Assembly (NCBI GenBank): GCA_003168255.1 | Contig: PMSU01000036.1 | Location: 159,957-223,956, forward strand | Direction: 5' to 3' | From: Actinomycetota bacterium | Lineage (GTDB): Bacteria; Actinomycetota; Actinomycetes; Streptosporangiales; Streptosporangiaceae | Length of the DNA: 64,000 nt | Shown here: positions 24,001-31,517 of the stretch, piece after piece | How the letters are laid out: every line of letters starts with the position of its first letter | How positions within the stretch are numbered: position 1 is the first letter of the stretch | The notes under the pieces: model-generated | Seen by the model: only the letters and a program-made list of their open reading frames with translations | Database searches by the model: none | Told to the model about the DNA's origin: nothing | Position numbers and translations under genes: made by a program

Positions 24001-24705
24001 GTCCGGCGTCGGCAGCGGGGTGTCAAGCGCCAGCGCCTTGCCCAGCGCGGGCCTGGCCGCGATGACGATCATCTGGCCGGCGTGCAGCCCGTTGGTGAGG
24101 GCGTCCAGGTCGGCGAAGCCGGTAGGGACGCCGGTCATCCCGCCGCCGCGGCTGCCGATCGCCTCGATCTCGTCCAGCGCTCCGGGCATGATCTCCGACA
24201 GCGGCAGGTAGTCCTCGCTGGACCTGCGGTCGGTGACCGCGTACACCTCGGCCTGCGCCAGATCGACGAGATCGTCGGCATCGCCGTCACCCGCATAGCC
24301 GAGCTGGACGATCCGGGTACCGACCTCGACCAGGCGCCGCAGGATCGCCCGTTCCCTGACGATCCTGGCGTAGTAGCCGGCGTTGGCCGCGGTCGGCACG
24401 GAGGCGATCAGCGTGTGCAGGTAGTCGGCACCGCCCACCCGGGCGACCTCGCCGCGCCGGGTCAGCTCCGCTGCCACGGTTACCGCGTCGGCGGGCTCGC
24501 CGCGGCCGTATAGATCAAGGATGACCTCGTGCACGATCTGGTGCGCCGGCCGGTAATGGTCCCGCGGCCGGATCACCTCGATCACGTCGGAGATAGCGTC
24601 CCTGGACAACAGCATCCCGCCGAGCACGCACCGCTCGGCGGCGATGTCATGCGGCGGTGTCCGCTCGAAATCGTCGCCCCTAGGCGCGATCTCGGTGACG
24701 CTCAC
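21079..24705 (-). CDS. dnaB: Replicative DNA helicase DnaB with two inteins
   Basis: A 1,208-residue precursor whose exteins sum to 450 residues, the normal DnaB length. DnaB is the hexameric helicase that opens the fork. The N-terminal domain (1-150) and RecA-like domain are complete: P-loop ARPALGK|ST split by intein 1, FSLEMS, the Walker B strand MVIIDYLQLM (657-665), then SDLRESG|SIEQDADMV split by intein 2. Both inteins end in HN followed by Ser. The start codon is GTG. It lies upstream of the MerR/methyltransferase remnants and downstream of rplI, as in other actinobacteria. Confidence 0.96.
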   Translation of the reverse strand: MSVTEIAPRGDDFERTPPHDIAAERCVLGGMLLSRDAISDVIEVIRPRDHYRPAHQIVHEVILDLYGRGEPADAVTVAAELTRRGEVARVGGADYLHTLIASVPTAANAGYYARIVRERAILRRLVEVGTRIVQLGYAGDGDADDLVDLAQAEVYAVTDRRSSEDYLPLSEIMPGALDEIEAIGSRGGGMTGVPTGFADLDALTNGLHAGQMIVIAARPALGKALALDTPLPTPDGWTTMGEVAAGDQLIGADGRPTTVVAATEVMHDRPCYEVEFGDGTRIVADAQHQWQIAPPRGGSHQPVTLRTTEQLAAALRGPGGGSAGYSVPVARPAGLAERCLPLPPYALGGWLGAGADDSARIIITDPEVVLAIESEGLQVIPLPNGDGHYSIADGRPDQGGDRTVTEVLRRLGVLGDRHIPAGYLRASETQRRCLLAGLLDALGEVAADGSVVFATAGERLAAGTRELVLSLGYQATMTAPAAGDPTACYTVAFTPADKVFRLPRKLARQACQASPGSLRRHIADVRPVSSVPVRCVQVSSPDGLYLASRSWIPTHNSTLALDLARAASVQHGMATVIFSLEMSRNEITMRLLSAEARVPLHTMRTGQLSDEDWTRLARRMSEVADAPLFIDDSPNMSMMEIRSKCRRLKQRHDLRMVIIDYLQLMSSPKRVENRQQEVSEMSRSLKLLAKELEVPVIAVSQLNRGPEQRQDKRPMLSDLRESGCMTADTALLRADTGAPVTFAELLRDGHQDVLVWSIDQHRRLVASPITDVFPSGVKDVYRLRLASGREVKASGNHPFLTFEGWTPLEELTVGDRLGIPRRIPEPISPGLGWSEHRLGLLAHLIGDGCVLRKQPVHYTSADEANLAFVETAAAEFGITPRRVPQGTWSHVYLPAPYRCARGRLNPLHTWFIELGISDLRSYQKRIPAALYSASNAEVAIFLRHLWAADGNVTVPRTKTGPKVYYSSSSSELAQGVALLLARFGIVARIRRVTKPGYRSNFHVIVADGPSLRTFCREVGVHGARGELVGELLAFLDGRSVNTNADTLPIEVWSLVKAERTRAGLSERQLQAAIHTHYCGSTLYKSCPSRERLLRCADALDSAVLREAASSDIYWDRVVAIEALGPQPVYDATVKKTHNFIADGVLAHNSIEQDADMVILLHREDAYERESPRAGEADLVVAKHRNGPTATVTVAFQGHYSRFVDMAPG
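21262..22536 (-). mobile_element. DnaB intein 2 (RESG/SIEQ site) with homing endonuclease
   Basis: Residues 724-1148 of the precursor (425 aa). Starts with Cys (CMTADTALLRADTG), has the block B GNHPFL and block F/G features (VYDATVKKTHNFIADGVLAHN), and is followed by Ser, all as in class 1 inteins. The endonuclease motifs LLAHLIGDG (840-848) and FLRHLWAADG (941-950) keep both catalytic Asp residues, so the endonuclease may be active. The site equals that of the well-known cyanobacterial DnaB intein. Confidence 0.93.
23038..24036 (-). mobile_element. DnaB intein 1 in the P-loop, class 3 type
   Basis: Residues 224-556 (333 aa), inserted between Lys and Ser of the Walker A motif. It begins with Ala, so lacks the class 1 nucleophile, but has W290 (QHQWQ, block B), C535 (VRCVQV, block F) and T554 (PTHN, block G): the WCT triad of class 3 inteins. 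The LAGLIDADG motifs are degenerate (LGGWLGAGADD and LAGLLDALGEV), with both catalytic Asp positions lost, so the endonuclease is probably dead. Confidence 0.9.
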
Positions 24706-25104
24706 CTGCCCATCGCCTCCCCCTGCCCCCCGGCATGTTCGCGACGGCGCGCGACCGGTTGATTCCTTTGTAGCGAACGGCTACGACAGTCTGGCGGCCC
24801 ACGCGGCAGATGGCCAGCCCCAGCGCACCAGCCCCTGTGGATAGCCTGTGCAGACACGCCGCTGGCGCTGTGCGCAGCCTGGGGGCACCGCTGGGGACAT
24901 TTCTGGTTACGCCGCGAAGCCGAGCCGTCTGCCTGCTGTTATGCGTTCCACCGGCTGTGCGGAAGAAAAAGTTTGGAGCTTTCTTCTGGCCCACAACAGG
25001 CAGAAGTTATCCACACACGGAGAATGACCAGCGGGTCGGGCGCGGGCTATGGCGATTCTCCCGATCCCCGTGCACGCCACGCGCCGACGGGCTATCGTTC
25101 GAGT
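24706..25104. other. Intergenic region upstream of dnaB
   Basis: No gene seen. It contains one exact DnaA-box consensus, TTATCCACA, at 25,007-25,015 and an 8/9 match (TGTGGATAG) at about 24,836-24,844. It probably carries the dnaB promoter (leftward) and that of the small gene at 25,105 (rightward). Confidence 0.5.
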
Positions 25105-25296
25105 GTGTGTTCGATCCCCGATGCCGCGCTCGGCAGCCTTGCCCGTGCCATCGACGAGCTTGCCGCGGACAGCCACGACGGTGCGACACCGGCGCAAGTG
25201 GCCGAGCGCATCGCCCGGATATGGGGGATGGTTACAGACCTCGACCCCGAGCTCGCCAGGCGTCGCTCGGGGTACGAAGAGACGGCGGACGGCTAG
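25105..25296 (+). CDS. Small conserved-looking hypothetical protein
   Basis: A 63-residue helical protein (CSIPDAALGSLARAIDELAAD...VAERIARIWGMVTDLDPELARRRSGY). TATCGT lies exactly 6 nt before the GTG, as for a leaderless mRNA. Similar short proteins occur between dnaB and rplI in other actinobacteria, from memory. It is convergent with rplI. Function unknown. Confidence 0.55.
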   Translation: MCSIPDAALGSLARAIDELAADSHDGATPAQVAERIARIWGMVTDLDPELARRRSGYEETADG

Positions 25297-25318
25297 GCCG
25301 TACCGGGCGGACAGCTCG

Positions 25319-25343
25319 GGCCGGCCGGGGAAGCCGGCCGGCC
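25319..25343. terminator. Bidirectional hairpin terminator
   Basis: A perfect 10-bp inverted repeat (arm GGCCGGCCGG, 5-nt loop) between the convergent stops of the small gene (25,296) and rplI (25,358). Confidence 0.7.
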
Positions 25344-25357
25344 GTCAGCGTGATACG

Positions 25358-25804
25358 TCAGTGGCCGGCGATCTCGACGTCGACAGGAGCGCTAACCTCT
25401 GGATGCAGCCGCACCATCACCTGGTGCGTGCCCACCGTCTTGATCGGGTTGGTGATCTCGATCCGCCGCTTGTCGAGCTCGGGGCCGCCCGCGGTGCGAA
25501 CCGCCGCCACGATGTCCGCGGGGCTGACCGAGCCGAATAGCCGGCCGCTGGCGCCCGCGCGGGTCTCAAACCGGACGGTGAGCGCCGCGAGTTCTCCCGC
25601 GACCTGCTTGGCGTCGTCGAGACCGCGGATCTCGCGCGCCGACCTGGCCCGCTTGATCGAATCAATCTGCTTCTCCCCGCCCCGCGTCCAGCGCATCGCG
25701 AGCCGGCGCGGGATCAGGTAGTTACGCCCGTACCCGCCTGCCACCTCGACCACATCGCCGGGGCCGCCGAGGCCGGTGACCTCCTGGGTGAGGATGAGCT
25801 TCAT
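25358..25804 (-). CDS. rplI: 50S ribosomal protein L9
   Basis: A 148-residue protein with the L9 N-terminal signature [36 protein letters not shown] and a C-terminal domain ending in [18 protein letters not shown]9 binds 23S rRNA at the base of the L1 stalk. The start was set by the family's conserved MKLIL; an in-frame ATG 15 nt upstream has a better-placed GAGGGG and could be used. Last gene of the rpsF-ssb-rpsR-rplI operon. Confidence 0.96.
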   Translation of the reverse strand: MKLILTQEVTGLGGPGDVVEVAGGYGRNYLIPRRLAMRWTRGGEKQIDSIKRARSAREIRGLDDAKQVAGELAALTVRFETRAGASGRLFGSVSPADIVAAVRTAGGPELDKRRIEITNPIKTVGTHQVMVRLHPEVSAPVDVEIAGH

Positions 25805-25840
25805 CGGTGTGCGACTCATCGGTGTCTGATCCCCTCGGCC

Positions 25841-26077
25841 TTAGCGCGCGATGCTCGTGTAGGGCAGCAGCGCCATCTCGCGAGCGTTCTTGATCGCGGT
25901 CGCGACGTCGCGCTGGTGCTGCGTGCAGTTTCCGGTGACTCGCCTCGCCCGGATCTTGTGCCGGTCGGAGATGAACTTGCGCAGCAGTCCCGTGTCTTTG
26001 TAGTCCACGTAGGAGATCTTCTCCTGGCAGAACAGGCAGACCTTCTTCTTGGGCTTGCGTATGGGCGCCTTGGCCAT
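25841..26077 (-). CDS. rpsR: 30S ribosomal protein S18
   Basis: A 78-residue protein with the S18 core [50 protein letters not shown]. The N-terminus KKKVCLFC plus a later Cys suggests a zinc-binding (C+) variant; such forms can have zinc-independent paralogues elsewhere. AAGGAG sits 7 nt before the chosen ATG. S18 binds next to S6, encoded upstream in the same operon. Confidence 0.96.
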   Translation of the reverse strand: MAKAPIRKPKKKVCLFCQEKISYVDYKDTGLLRKFISDRHKIRARRVTGNCTQHQRDVATAIKNAREMALLPYTSIAR

Positions 26078-26147
26078 CATGGTGCTCCTTTGCAGAGCCC
26101 CGCGGTCGGCGGGGATGGTCGGTTTCTCGGGTTGGAGTGTTGCAAGA

Positions 26148-26684
26148 TCAGAATGGTGGCTCGTCCGTCGTCCCGCTGCCGCCGCCGGACTCGGACGCCC
26201 ACGGGTCGTCGGCTGGTGGCCGACCGCCGGAGCCGCCGGAGCCGCCGCCGTATCCGCCGGACTGCCCGCCGGAGCCGCCTTGTCCGCCGGAGCCGCCGCT
26301 GAAGCCGCCGCTGGACCGGCTGGACTTGGTGACCTTGGCGGACGCGTTGCGCAGCGAGGGGCCGACGTCATCGACGTCAACCTCGTAAACGGTGCGCTTC
26401 TCGCCCTCCTTGGTCTCGTAAGAGCGCTGCCGCAGCCGCCCGGAGACGATGACCCGCATGCCGCGCTGCAGGCTCTCGGCCGCGTTCTCCGCAGCCTGCC
26501 GCCACACGCTGCAACTTAGGAAGAGGCTGTCGCCGTCCTTCCACTCATTGGTGGCCTTGTCCAGGAACCGGGGCGTGGAGGCGACGCGGAACTTGGCAAC
26601 CGCCTGCCCAGTCTGCGTGTAGCGGAGCTCCGGATCGTCGACGAGGTTCCCGGCGATCGTGATCTGTGTGTCGCCTGCTGCCAT
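26148..26684 (-). CDS. ssb: Single-stranded DNA-binding protein
   Basis: A 178-residue SSB: OB-fold residues 1-112 ([54 protein letters not shown]), then a Gly/Ser-rich flexible linker (~125-165) and the acidic tip DEPPF that recruits partner proteins. It protects single-stranded DNA during replication and repair. It lies between rpsF and rpsR, the standard arrangement. Confidence 0.97.
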   Translation of the reverse strand: MAAGDTQITIAGNLVDDPELRYTQTGQAVAKFRVASTPRFLDKATNEWKDGDSLFLSCSVWRQAAENAAESLQRGMRVIVSGRLRQRSYETKEGEKRTVYEVDVDDVGPSLRNASAKVTKSSRSSGGFSGGSGGQGGSGGQSGGYGGGSGGSGGRPPADDPWASESGGGSGTTDEPPF

Positions 26685-26739
26685 GGGGGCTGCTCCCGGT
26701 CGTTCGGCTGGTGGGTCTATCGCGGCGGAATGGAGCCGC

Positions 26740-27030
26740 TCAGTGGCGTCCGGGACGGAGAATCTTCGTCCGCAGGATCGCCTCGTTCAGGTTCAGCTGC
26801 CGGTCCAGTTCCCGCACGGCATCAGGCTCCGACGTCAGGTCCACGACCGCGTAGATGCCGTCGAACTTCTTGTCGATGGCATAGGCGAGCCGCCGGCGGC
26901 CCCATACGTCGACCTTGTCGACGCTCCCGCCACTTGTCTTGATGACGTTGAGAAACTGGTCAAGGGACGGCTGGACAGTACGTTCCTCGAGCTCAGGGTC
27001 GAGGATGATCATCATCTCGTAGTTGCGCAT
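26740..27030 (-). CDS. rpsF: 30S ribosomal protein S6
   Basis: A 96-residue protein with the S6 fold: [16 protein letters not shown] at the N-terminus and [23 protein letters not shown] in the centre. It is the first gene of the leftward rpsF-ssb-rpsR-rplI operon; the ~290-bp spacer to the divergent gene at 27,320 should hold the promoter. Confidence 0.96.
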   Translation of the reverse strand: MRNYEMMIILDPELEERTVQPSLDQFLNVIKTSGGSVDKVDVWGRRRLAYAIDKKFDGIYAVVDLTSEPDAVRELDRQLNLNEAILRTKILRPGRH

Positions 27031-27319
27031 GCGCGGAACCGGCCTCCTCTGGACTGACGCGGTCACGGTGTCTCCGTGACAGGAGGTGCAGCGCGCCGTG
27101 GCGGGATGGCCCCGCCTCTGGCGCGCGCAGCGCGGCCAGCCTACCAAGGTTCTTCCGGTGGATTAGCCAATGGATTAGCCGAACGGTGCCGCCTGGCCAC
27201 GCGCTCGCTCCGGGCCGGCCAGGCGCGTGATTCACCTGCCGGGATTCCGCGCCAGTGAAAACGGGAACATTCCCCGATGACGGCCCCGCCGCGAAGGCGC
27301 CCTGGAAGAGGTGGCATCC

Positions 27320-27628
27320 GTGTCGCACGTCATCAGAATGCACCCGCACCTGCCGCACGTAAGCCTCAACAGCGACGGCAAGCCGCATCCGCTGGTGAAC
27401 ATGCTCACCGGCGTGACGCTGGTCACCGGCGTGGCGGCGCTGGTCCTGGGCTTCATCGTCGCCGAGCATCTGTCCGCCGTCATCCTTGGCCTGATGGCCC
27501 TGTTCGTCGGGTTGTACGTACAGATGATCTCCGCCACCCGGGAAGAGCGGGTCCTCATCGTGACCGGGCTGGTGGCTGCGTTCGTCGGGGCAGGGCTCGG
27601 CTTCGCGCACGGCGGCTTCTCCATCTGA
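27320..27628 (+). CDS. Small integral membrane protein
   Basis: A 102-residue protein with three likely transmembrane segments (LVNMLTGVTLVTGVAALVLGFIVA, LSAVILGLMALFVGLYVQM, VLIVTGLVAAFVGAGLGFA) and a His-rich N-terminus. The GTG at 27,320 was chosen because GAAGAGG lies 8 nt upstream. It is divergent from rpsF. Function unknown. Confidence 0.75.
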   Translation: MSHVIRMHPHLPHVSLNSDGKPHPLVNMLTGVTLVTGVAALVLGFIVAEHLSAVILGLMALFVGLYVQMISATREERVLIVTGLVAAFVGAGLGFAHGGFSI

Positions 27629-27689
27629 CCGCTTCTGCGCACTGGCCGGGCGGACAGACGTTGCGGCCACCAGCCTGGATCGCCGGGCC

Positions 27690-28616
27690 TCACCCGCCAT
27701 GAACGGGCTCAGGCGGCCTGGCCAGCTCGCCTCGCTGCCACTGGCCCGGGGGCTGTCCGTGGTGCCGGCGGAACGCCGCGGCGAAGGCGTTCGGCGAGGC
27801 GTAGCCGGTCCGGTTAGCGATCTGGGCGAGGGTCAGCTCGCCGGTCCGCAGGTAGTCGCGGGCGAGGGTCATCCGCCAGTCCGTTAGGTATTGCATGGGT
27901 GCTTGGCCGAGTGATCGTTCGAAGTTTCGGGCGAAGGCCGGGCGGGACAGCCCGCTCAGGGACGCTAGTTCGGGCACGGTCCAGGGGTGGCCGGCTTCGG
28001 CGTGGATCGCATGCAGAGCGGGGCTTAGCCGGGGATCACTAGAGGCCTGATACCAGCGAGGGGCCGTCGGGCTCTGCTCAAAGCAAGCCCGCATCGCCAG
28101 CACCAGCAAGACATCGAGCAGGCGGTCCAGAACGGTCTGCTGCCCTGGGGCCGGGCCGCTCAGCTCGCGTGAGAGCAGCGCGATGACGTCGTGCAGCGGA
28201 TCGTGGGCGGCGGCACGCAGCAGCAGGGTCGGCGGCAGAGTCCGGATCAGGCCACGACCGACATCACCGGAGAACCGGTAGGCGCCGCACAGGAATACTG
28301 TCGCTTCCCGGTGGTCGATGTGCTCGTCATCGGCATGCTGCTCACGGAAACGCCCGGGTGAGATGCAGACCGCATCCGGCTTGTGCGCGATGTGATGGTC
28401 CGGCCCCCCCGGCACGAGGGCCAGGTCACCCGGCGCAAGCTCCAGCGCAGCTCTCGGATCTTCGAGCCATAGCCATGCGCGGCCCTGGACGACGGTATGC
28501 AGAGCCAGCTGGATCGTCCCGGGCAGGCGCAGTCCCCACGGGGGCCGCGCTACTGACCGGGCGAAGACGCCGCCCGATGCGCGCGCTCTGGTGAGGTGAT
28601 CCTGCAGTATGTCCAC
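27690..28616 (-). CDS. AraC-family regulator with cupin domain
   Basis: A 308-residue regulator with an N-terminal cupin_6 domain (~15-180; GDLALVPGGPDHHIAH, ATVFLCGAYRF) and a C-terminal double HTH_18 (~210-300; WTVPELASLSGLSRPAFARNFERSLGQAPMQYLTDWRM, LTLAQIANRTGYASPNAFAAAFRRHHGQPPGQW). A GTG at 28,616 was chosen because it starts the family alignment; an ATG at 28,655 is the longer option but would overlap the likely operator. It is divergent from the SnoaL-like gene, its probable target. Confidence 0.85.
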   Translation of the reverse strand: MDILQDHLTRARASGGVFARSVARPPWGLRLPGTIQLALHTVVQGRAWLWLEDPRAALELAPGDLALVPGGPDHHIAHKPDAVCISPGRFREQHADDEHIDHREATVFLCGAYRFSGDVGRGLIRTLPPTLLLRAAAHDPLHDVIALLSRELSGPAPGQQTVLDRLLDVLLVLAMRACFEQSPTAPRWYQASSDPRLSPALHAIHAEAGHPWTVPELASLSGLSRPAFARNFERSLGQAPMQYLTDWRMTLARDYLRTGELTLAQIANRTGYASPNAFAAAFRRHHGQPPGQWQRGELARPPEPVHGG

Positions 28617-28620
28617 GAAG

Positions 28621-28650
28621 TGAGCGTATCTCGTAACTAAATGAGCGTAT
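28621..28650. promoter_or_regulatory. AraC-type direct-repeat operator
   Basis: TGAGCGTAT occurs twice in direct orientation (28,621-28,629 and 28,642-28,650), 21 bp apart, between the AraC-family gene and the divergent SnoaL-like gene. Direct half-sites two helical turns apart are typical of AraC-family binding. Confidence 0.55.
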
Positions 28651-28735
28651 AGCACATTGATTAGCTCGGCTACAGGTCAGAAGATGGAGTCATGTTGACC
28701 CCAACTTCTCTTACGCTCGTACTCGGCGAGGCCCG

Positions 28736-29188
28736 ATGACGGCGGTCGGGAAACTCGCCGACTTCCGGGCCTTGGACCCGTTCTTTCGGATCATCGAGGA
28801 AGGCGTGGCCGGGCTGGCGGACGGTGCGCACTTCTTCGACCTGCTGGCCGAGGACGTCGTCTTCGAGTACGTCATTACGGTCCCGGGCTACCCGCGCCGT
28901 GTCGAAGGGCGCCAAGCCGTAGCCGAGCTGTATCGCCCGTATGGCGCCACATTCTCCCTCGATCGTTGCTATGACCTGGCCGTCCACCACGACCAGGTCA
29001 CGGGCGTTGTCGTTCTCGAATACGCCTCGCAGGGCCGCGCCATCCCGACTGGAACCGCCTACAGCAACCGCTACATCTCGGTGCTGTCGATCGTCGACCG
29101 CAAGATCGCGCACTGGCGGGACTACCTCGACCCGCTAGCAGTCTTTGACGCGATCGGATGGCCCGCCGCCGCAACAGGCAGCCACTGA
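28736..29188 (+). CDS. SnoaL-like (NTF2-fold) protein
   Basis: A 150-residue protein of the NTF2/SnoaL-like superfamily: FFDLLAEDVVFEYVITVPG, EGRQAVAELYRPYG, and an end with ISVLSIVDRKIAHWRDYLDPLAVFDAIG. Members are small isomerases, hydrolases or binding proteins; substrate unknown. It is divergent from the AraC-type regulator, with the direct-repeat operator between them. Confidence 0.8.
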   Translation: MTAVGKLADFRALDPFFRIIEEGVAGLADGAHFFDLLAEDVVFEYVITVPGYPRRVEGRQAVAELYRPYGATFSLDRCYDLAVHHDQVTGVVVLEYASQGRAIPTGTAYSNRYISVLSIVDRKIAHWRDYLDPLAVFDAIGWPAAATGSH

Positions 29189-29294
29189 CTACTCTCAGCG
29201 TCCGGGTTCGGCGACCCGGCTTTGCTCGCCGTACCGCAGGGATGCCTGGATAGTGCAGTCAACGGTCCGCTGCGGCTGCCTCTAGGCTCGGGGG

Positions 29295-30071
29295 ATGACG
29301 AGCATCGGGGCACATGTCGACCGCGTTGATCCCCTCGCCGAAGCGACCGCATGCGGCGCCGCTGTCGCCCAGTTCTTTCTCGGCGACCCGCAGGGCTGGA
29401 AGGGCCCGGTCTTTCCCGGTGACCCGGCTGCGCTCCGCGACGCGTTCGCCCAGGCGGGAATTGACGTTTACATTCATGCCCCGTACCTGATCAACGTTGC
29501 TACCACGAACAACCGGATCCGGATCCCCAGCCGCAAGATGCTCACCGATCAACTGGCTGCCGCCGCCGCCATCGGCGCGAAGGGCCTGATCGTGCACGCT
29601 GGCCATGTCACTGCCGGGGTGGACCCGGAAGAGGGATACCTGAACTGGCAGAAGGCAGTGCAGCGGGTCGACCGGCCGGTACCGATGCTGATCGAGAACA
29701 CGGCCGGCGGCGACCGGGCGATGGCCAGAGGGCTGGCGGCGGTCGCCAGGCTCTGGGACGCGATCTCGTCCGGCCTTGACGACAACATCGGCTTCTGCCT
29801 GGATACCTGTCACGCGCATGCCGGCGGTGAGGACCTGGCCGGCATCGTGGACCGGGTCAAGGCGATCACCGGCCGGATCGATCTTGTGCACTGCAACAAC
29901 TCGCGGGACGAGCAGGGATCCGGCCGGGACAGGCACGCCGGCCTCGCGGACGGAGTGATCGATCCGGCCCTGCTGCTTGACGTGGTCCGCGCGTCCGGCG
30001 CCCCGGCCGTCTGCGAGACGCCCGACCCGGCCGGCGACATCCGCTGGCTGCGCGAGCAGCTTGCCAGCTGA
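29295..30071 (+). CDS. nfo: Deoxyribonuclease IV (AP endonuclease family 2)
   Basis: A 258-residue TIM-barrel metalloenzyme with the EndoIV zinc-ligand motifs: YIHAPYLINVAT, GLIVHAGHV, MLIENTAGG, GFCLDTCHAHAGG, DLVHCNNSRDEQGSGRDRHA and VCETPDP. It cleaves abasic sites in base-excision repair. TAGGCT lies exactly 6 nt before the ATG, so the mRNA is probably leaderless. Confidence 0.9.
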   Translation: MTSIGAHVDRVDPLAEATACGAAVAQFFLGDPQGWKGPVFPGDPAALRDAFAQAGIDVYIHAPYLINVATTNNRIRIPSRKMLTDQLAAAAAIGAKGLIVHAGHVTAGVDPEEGYLNWQKAVQRVDRPVPMLIENTAGGDRAMARGLAAVARLWDAISSGLDDNIGFCLDTCHAHAGGEDLAGIVDRVKAITGRIDLVHCNNSRDEQGSGRDRHAGLADGVIDPALLLDVVRASGAPAVCETPDPAGDIRWLREQLAS

Positions 30072-30137
30072 TTCCGGCCGCCAGAGTCCCCGCCGGTGCG
30101 GCCGGCGCCGCCGCCGCCGGCGCCGGCCGCACCGCGA

Positions 30138-31502
30138 TCAGGCGCGGCGCAGTCGCAACACGAAGCGGTCTTGCGCACCCGCGAGGACTCCGCCGGCCGG
30201 ATCATCTTCGGCGGCCGACCGCACCACGTCCGTGTCCGGCCGCAGGATGTCCTTGACGACCAGGCCGCAGAGCAACAGGACCGCACCGAACCTGGCCAGG
30301 AGTGCGGCGAAGTACAGATCCGGGCCGATGCCACCGGGGCCTCCGACCTCGGTGAGCAGGTAGGCCCAGATCGCGAAGAAGTAACCCACCTCGGCAACCT
30401 GCCACAGCGCATACGACCAGAGCCTGGGCCTGGCGAGCACCACGAGCGGCACCAGCCAGATAACGTACTGCGGCGACCACACCTTGTTGGTCATCAGGAA
30501 CACCGCGAGGATCAGGAAAAACAGCTGCGGTACCCGGGGACGGCGCGGCGCGGCCAGCGTGAGCATCGCGATCGCCACGCAGGCCAGGCAGAAAGCCACG
30601 AGCGACATCCGGTTGAGCGATACCAAGGATGTCGCTCCGACCAGCGGCCAGCGCTGGAACTCGAAGAAATACCAGATGGATCCCCAGTCTGCTCCCCGGG
30701 TCTCGCTCAGCCAGTAGAAGGTATCCCAGCCTGTTGTCGCGGCGATCATGACGGGCAGGTTCACCGCCAGCCAGGCGGCCGCCGCTGATCCAAAGGTGAT
30801 CCAGAAGGCGCGCATCCGCCCGGCCCGCAGGCACAGCAGCAGCAGCGGCCCGAAGAAGAGCAACGGGTAGAACTTGGTGGCCACGGCCAGGCCGAGCAGC
30901 ACCCCGGCGAGCACAAGCCGCCGCGCCGCCCAGGCTGCCATGCCGAGGGCGACCAGGCCCATCACGATCAGGTCCCAGTTGATGAACGCGGACAGGATCA
31001 GCGCGGGAGACAGCGCCACGAGCAATGCCGTCCACTGCCGGCCGGGACCGGCCAGGTAACCGGTGGCGAGCACGCCCGCCAGCGCGAACAGGGTCAGCAG
31101 GACAACGGTGAGGTCGAAGAATTCCCGGCCATTGACGGATGGATTGGTGATCGGCTGCACCAGCCAGGCGACCGCCTGCATGGCCCCGCCGATGAGCACC
31201 GGGTACTCAACATGGTGGCCGATGTACGGAACCTGCCCGTCGGACAGCTTCTCGCTGAAATACAGCGGGTAGATGTCGGTGTAGCAGTGCGCCTGGAACT
31301 CGCCGAAAGCGCTGTTCCATGCGCCTGCCCGGCAGGCCGCCTTATCGAGGAAGCCCAGCGCGCTGCCGGCCAGGCTGGCGACCACCAGAGCGGTCACCGA
31401 GCCTGCTAGTGCGGTCAGCCAGGGCCGCTGCCACGTTGCTCTCGAGCTGCGGCCTGGCTCGGGGGTAGCCCGGACTGCCCCCGCCGCGTCGTGCTCCGCC
31501 AT
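30138..31502 (-). CDS. GT87-family integral membrane glycosyltransferase
   Basis: A 454-residue polytopic protein (about ten membrane helices) with the family pattern: a lumenal segment CYTDIYPLYF, YPVLIGGAMQ, INWDLIVMGLVALGM and ATKFYPLLFFGPLLLL. GT87 enzymes use polyprenyl-phosphate mannose to build cell-envelope glycans. It is encoded directly downstream of the class A PBP on the same strand, as in many actinobacteria. Sugar and acceptor are not predictable from sequence. Confidence 0.85.
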   Translation of the reverse strand: MAEHDAAGAVRATPEPGRSSRATWQRPWLTALAGSVTALVVASLAGSALGFLDKAACRAGAWNSAFGEFQAHCYTDIYPLYFSEKLSDGQVPYIGHHVEYPVLIGGAMQAVAWLVQPITNPSVNGREFFDLTVVLLTLFALAGVLATGYLAGPGRQWTALLVALSPALILSAFINWDLIVMGLVALGMAAWAARRLVLAGVLLGLAVATKFYPLLFFGPLLLLCLRAGRMRAFWITFGSAAAAWLAVNLPVMIAATTGWDTFYWLSETRGADWGSIWYFFEFQRWPLVGATSLVSLNRMSLVAFCLACVAIAMLTLAAPRRPRVPQLFFLILAVFLMTNKVWSPQYVIWLVPLVVLARPRLWSYALWQVAEVGYFFAIWAYLLTEVGGPGGIGPDLYFAALLARFGAVLLLCGLVVKDILRPDTDVVRSAAEDDPAGGVLAGAQDRFVLRLRRA

Positions 31503-31517
31503 CAGCCGTCGGTCCTG

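Noticed and set aside
22750..24513. A 587-codon open frame on the + strand opposite dnaB.
   Set aside because: Antisense to the DnaB N-terminal, intein 1 and P-loop coding region; rich in His/Arg/Gly with no recognisable domain.
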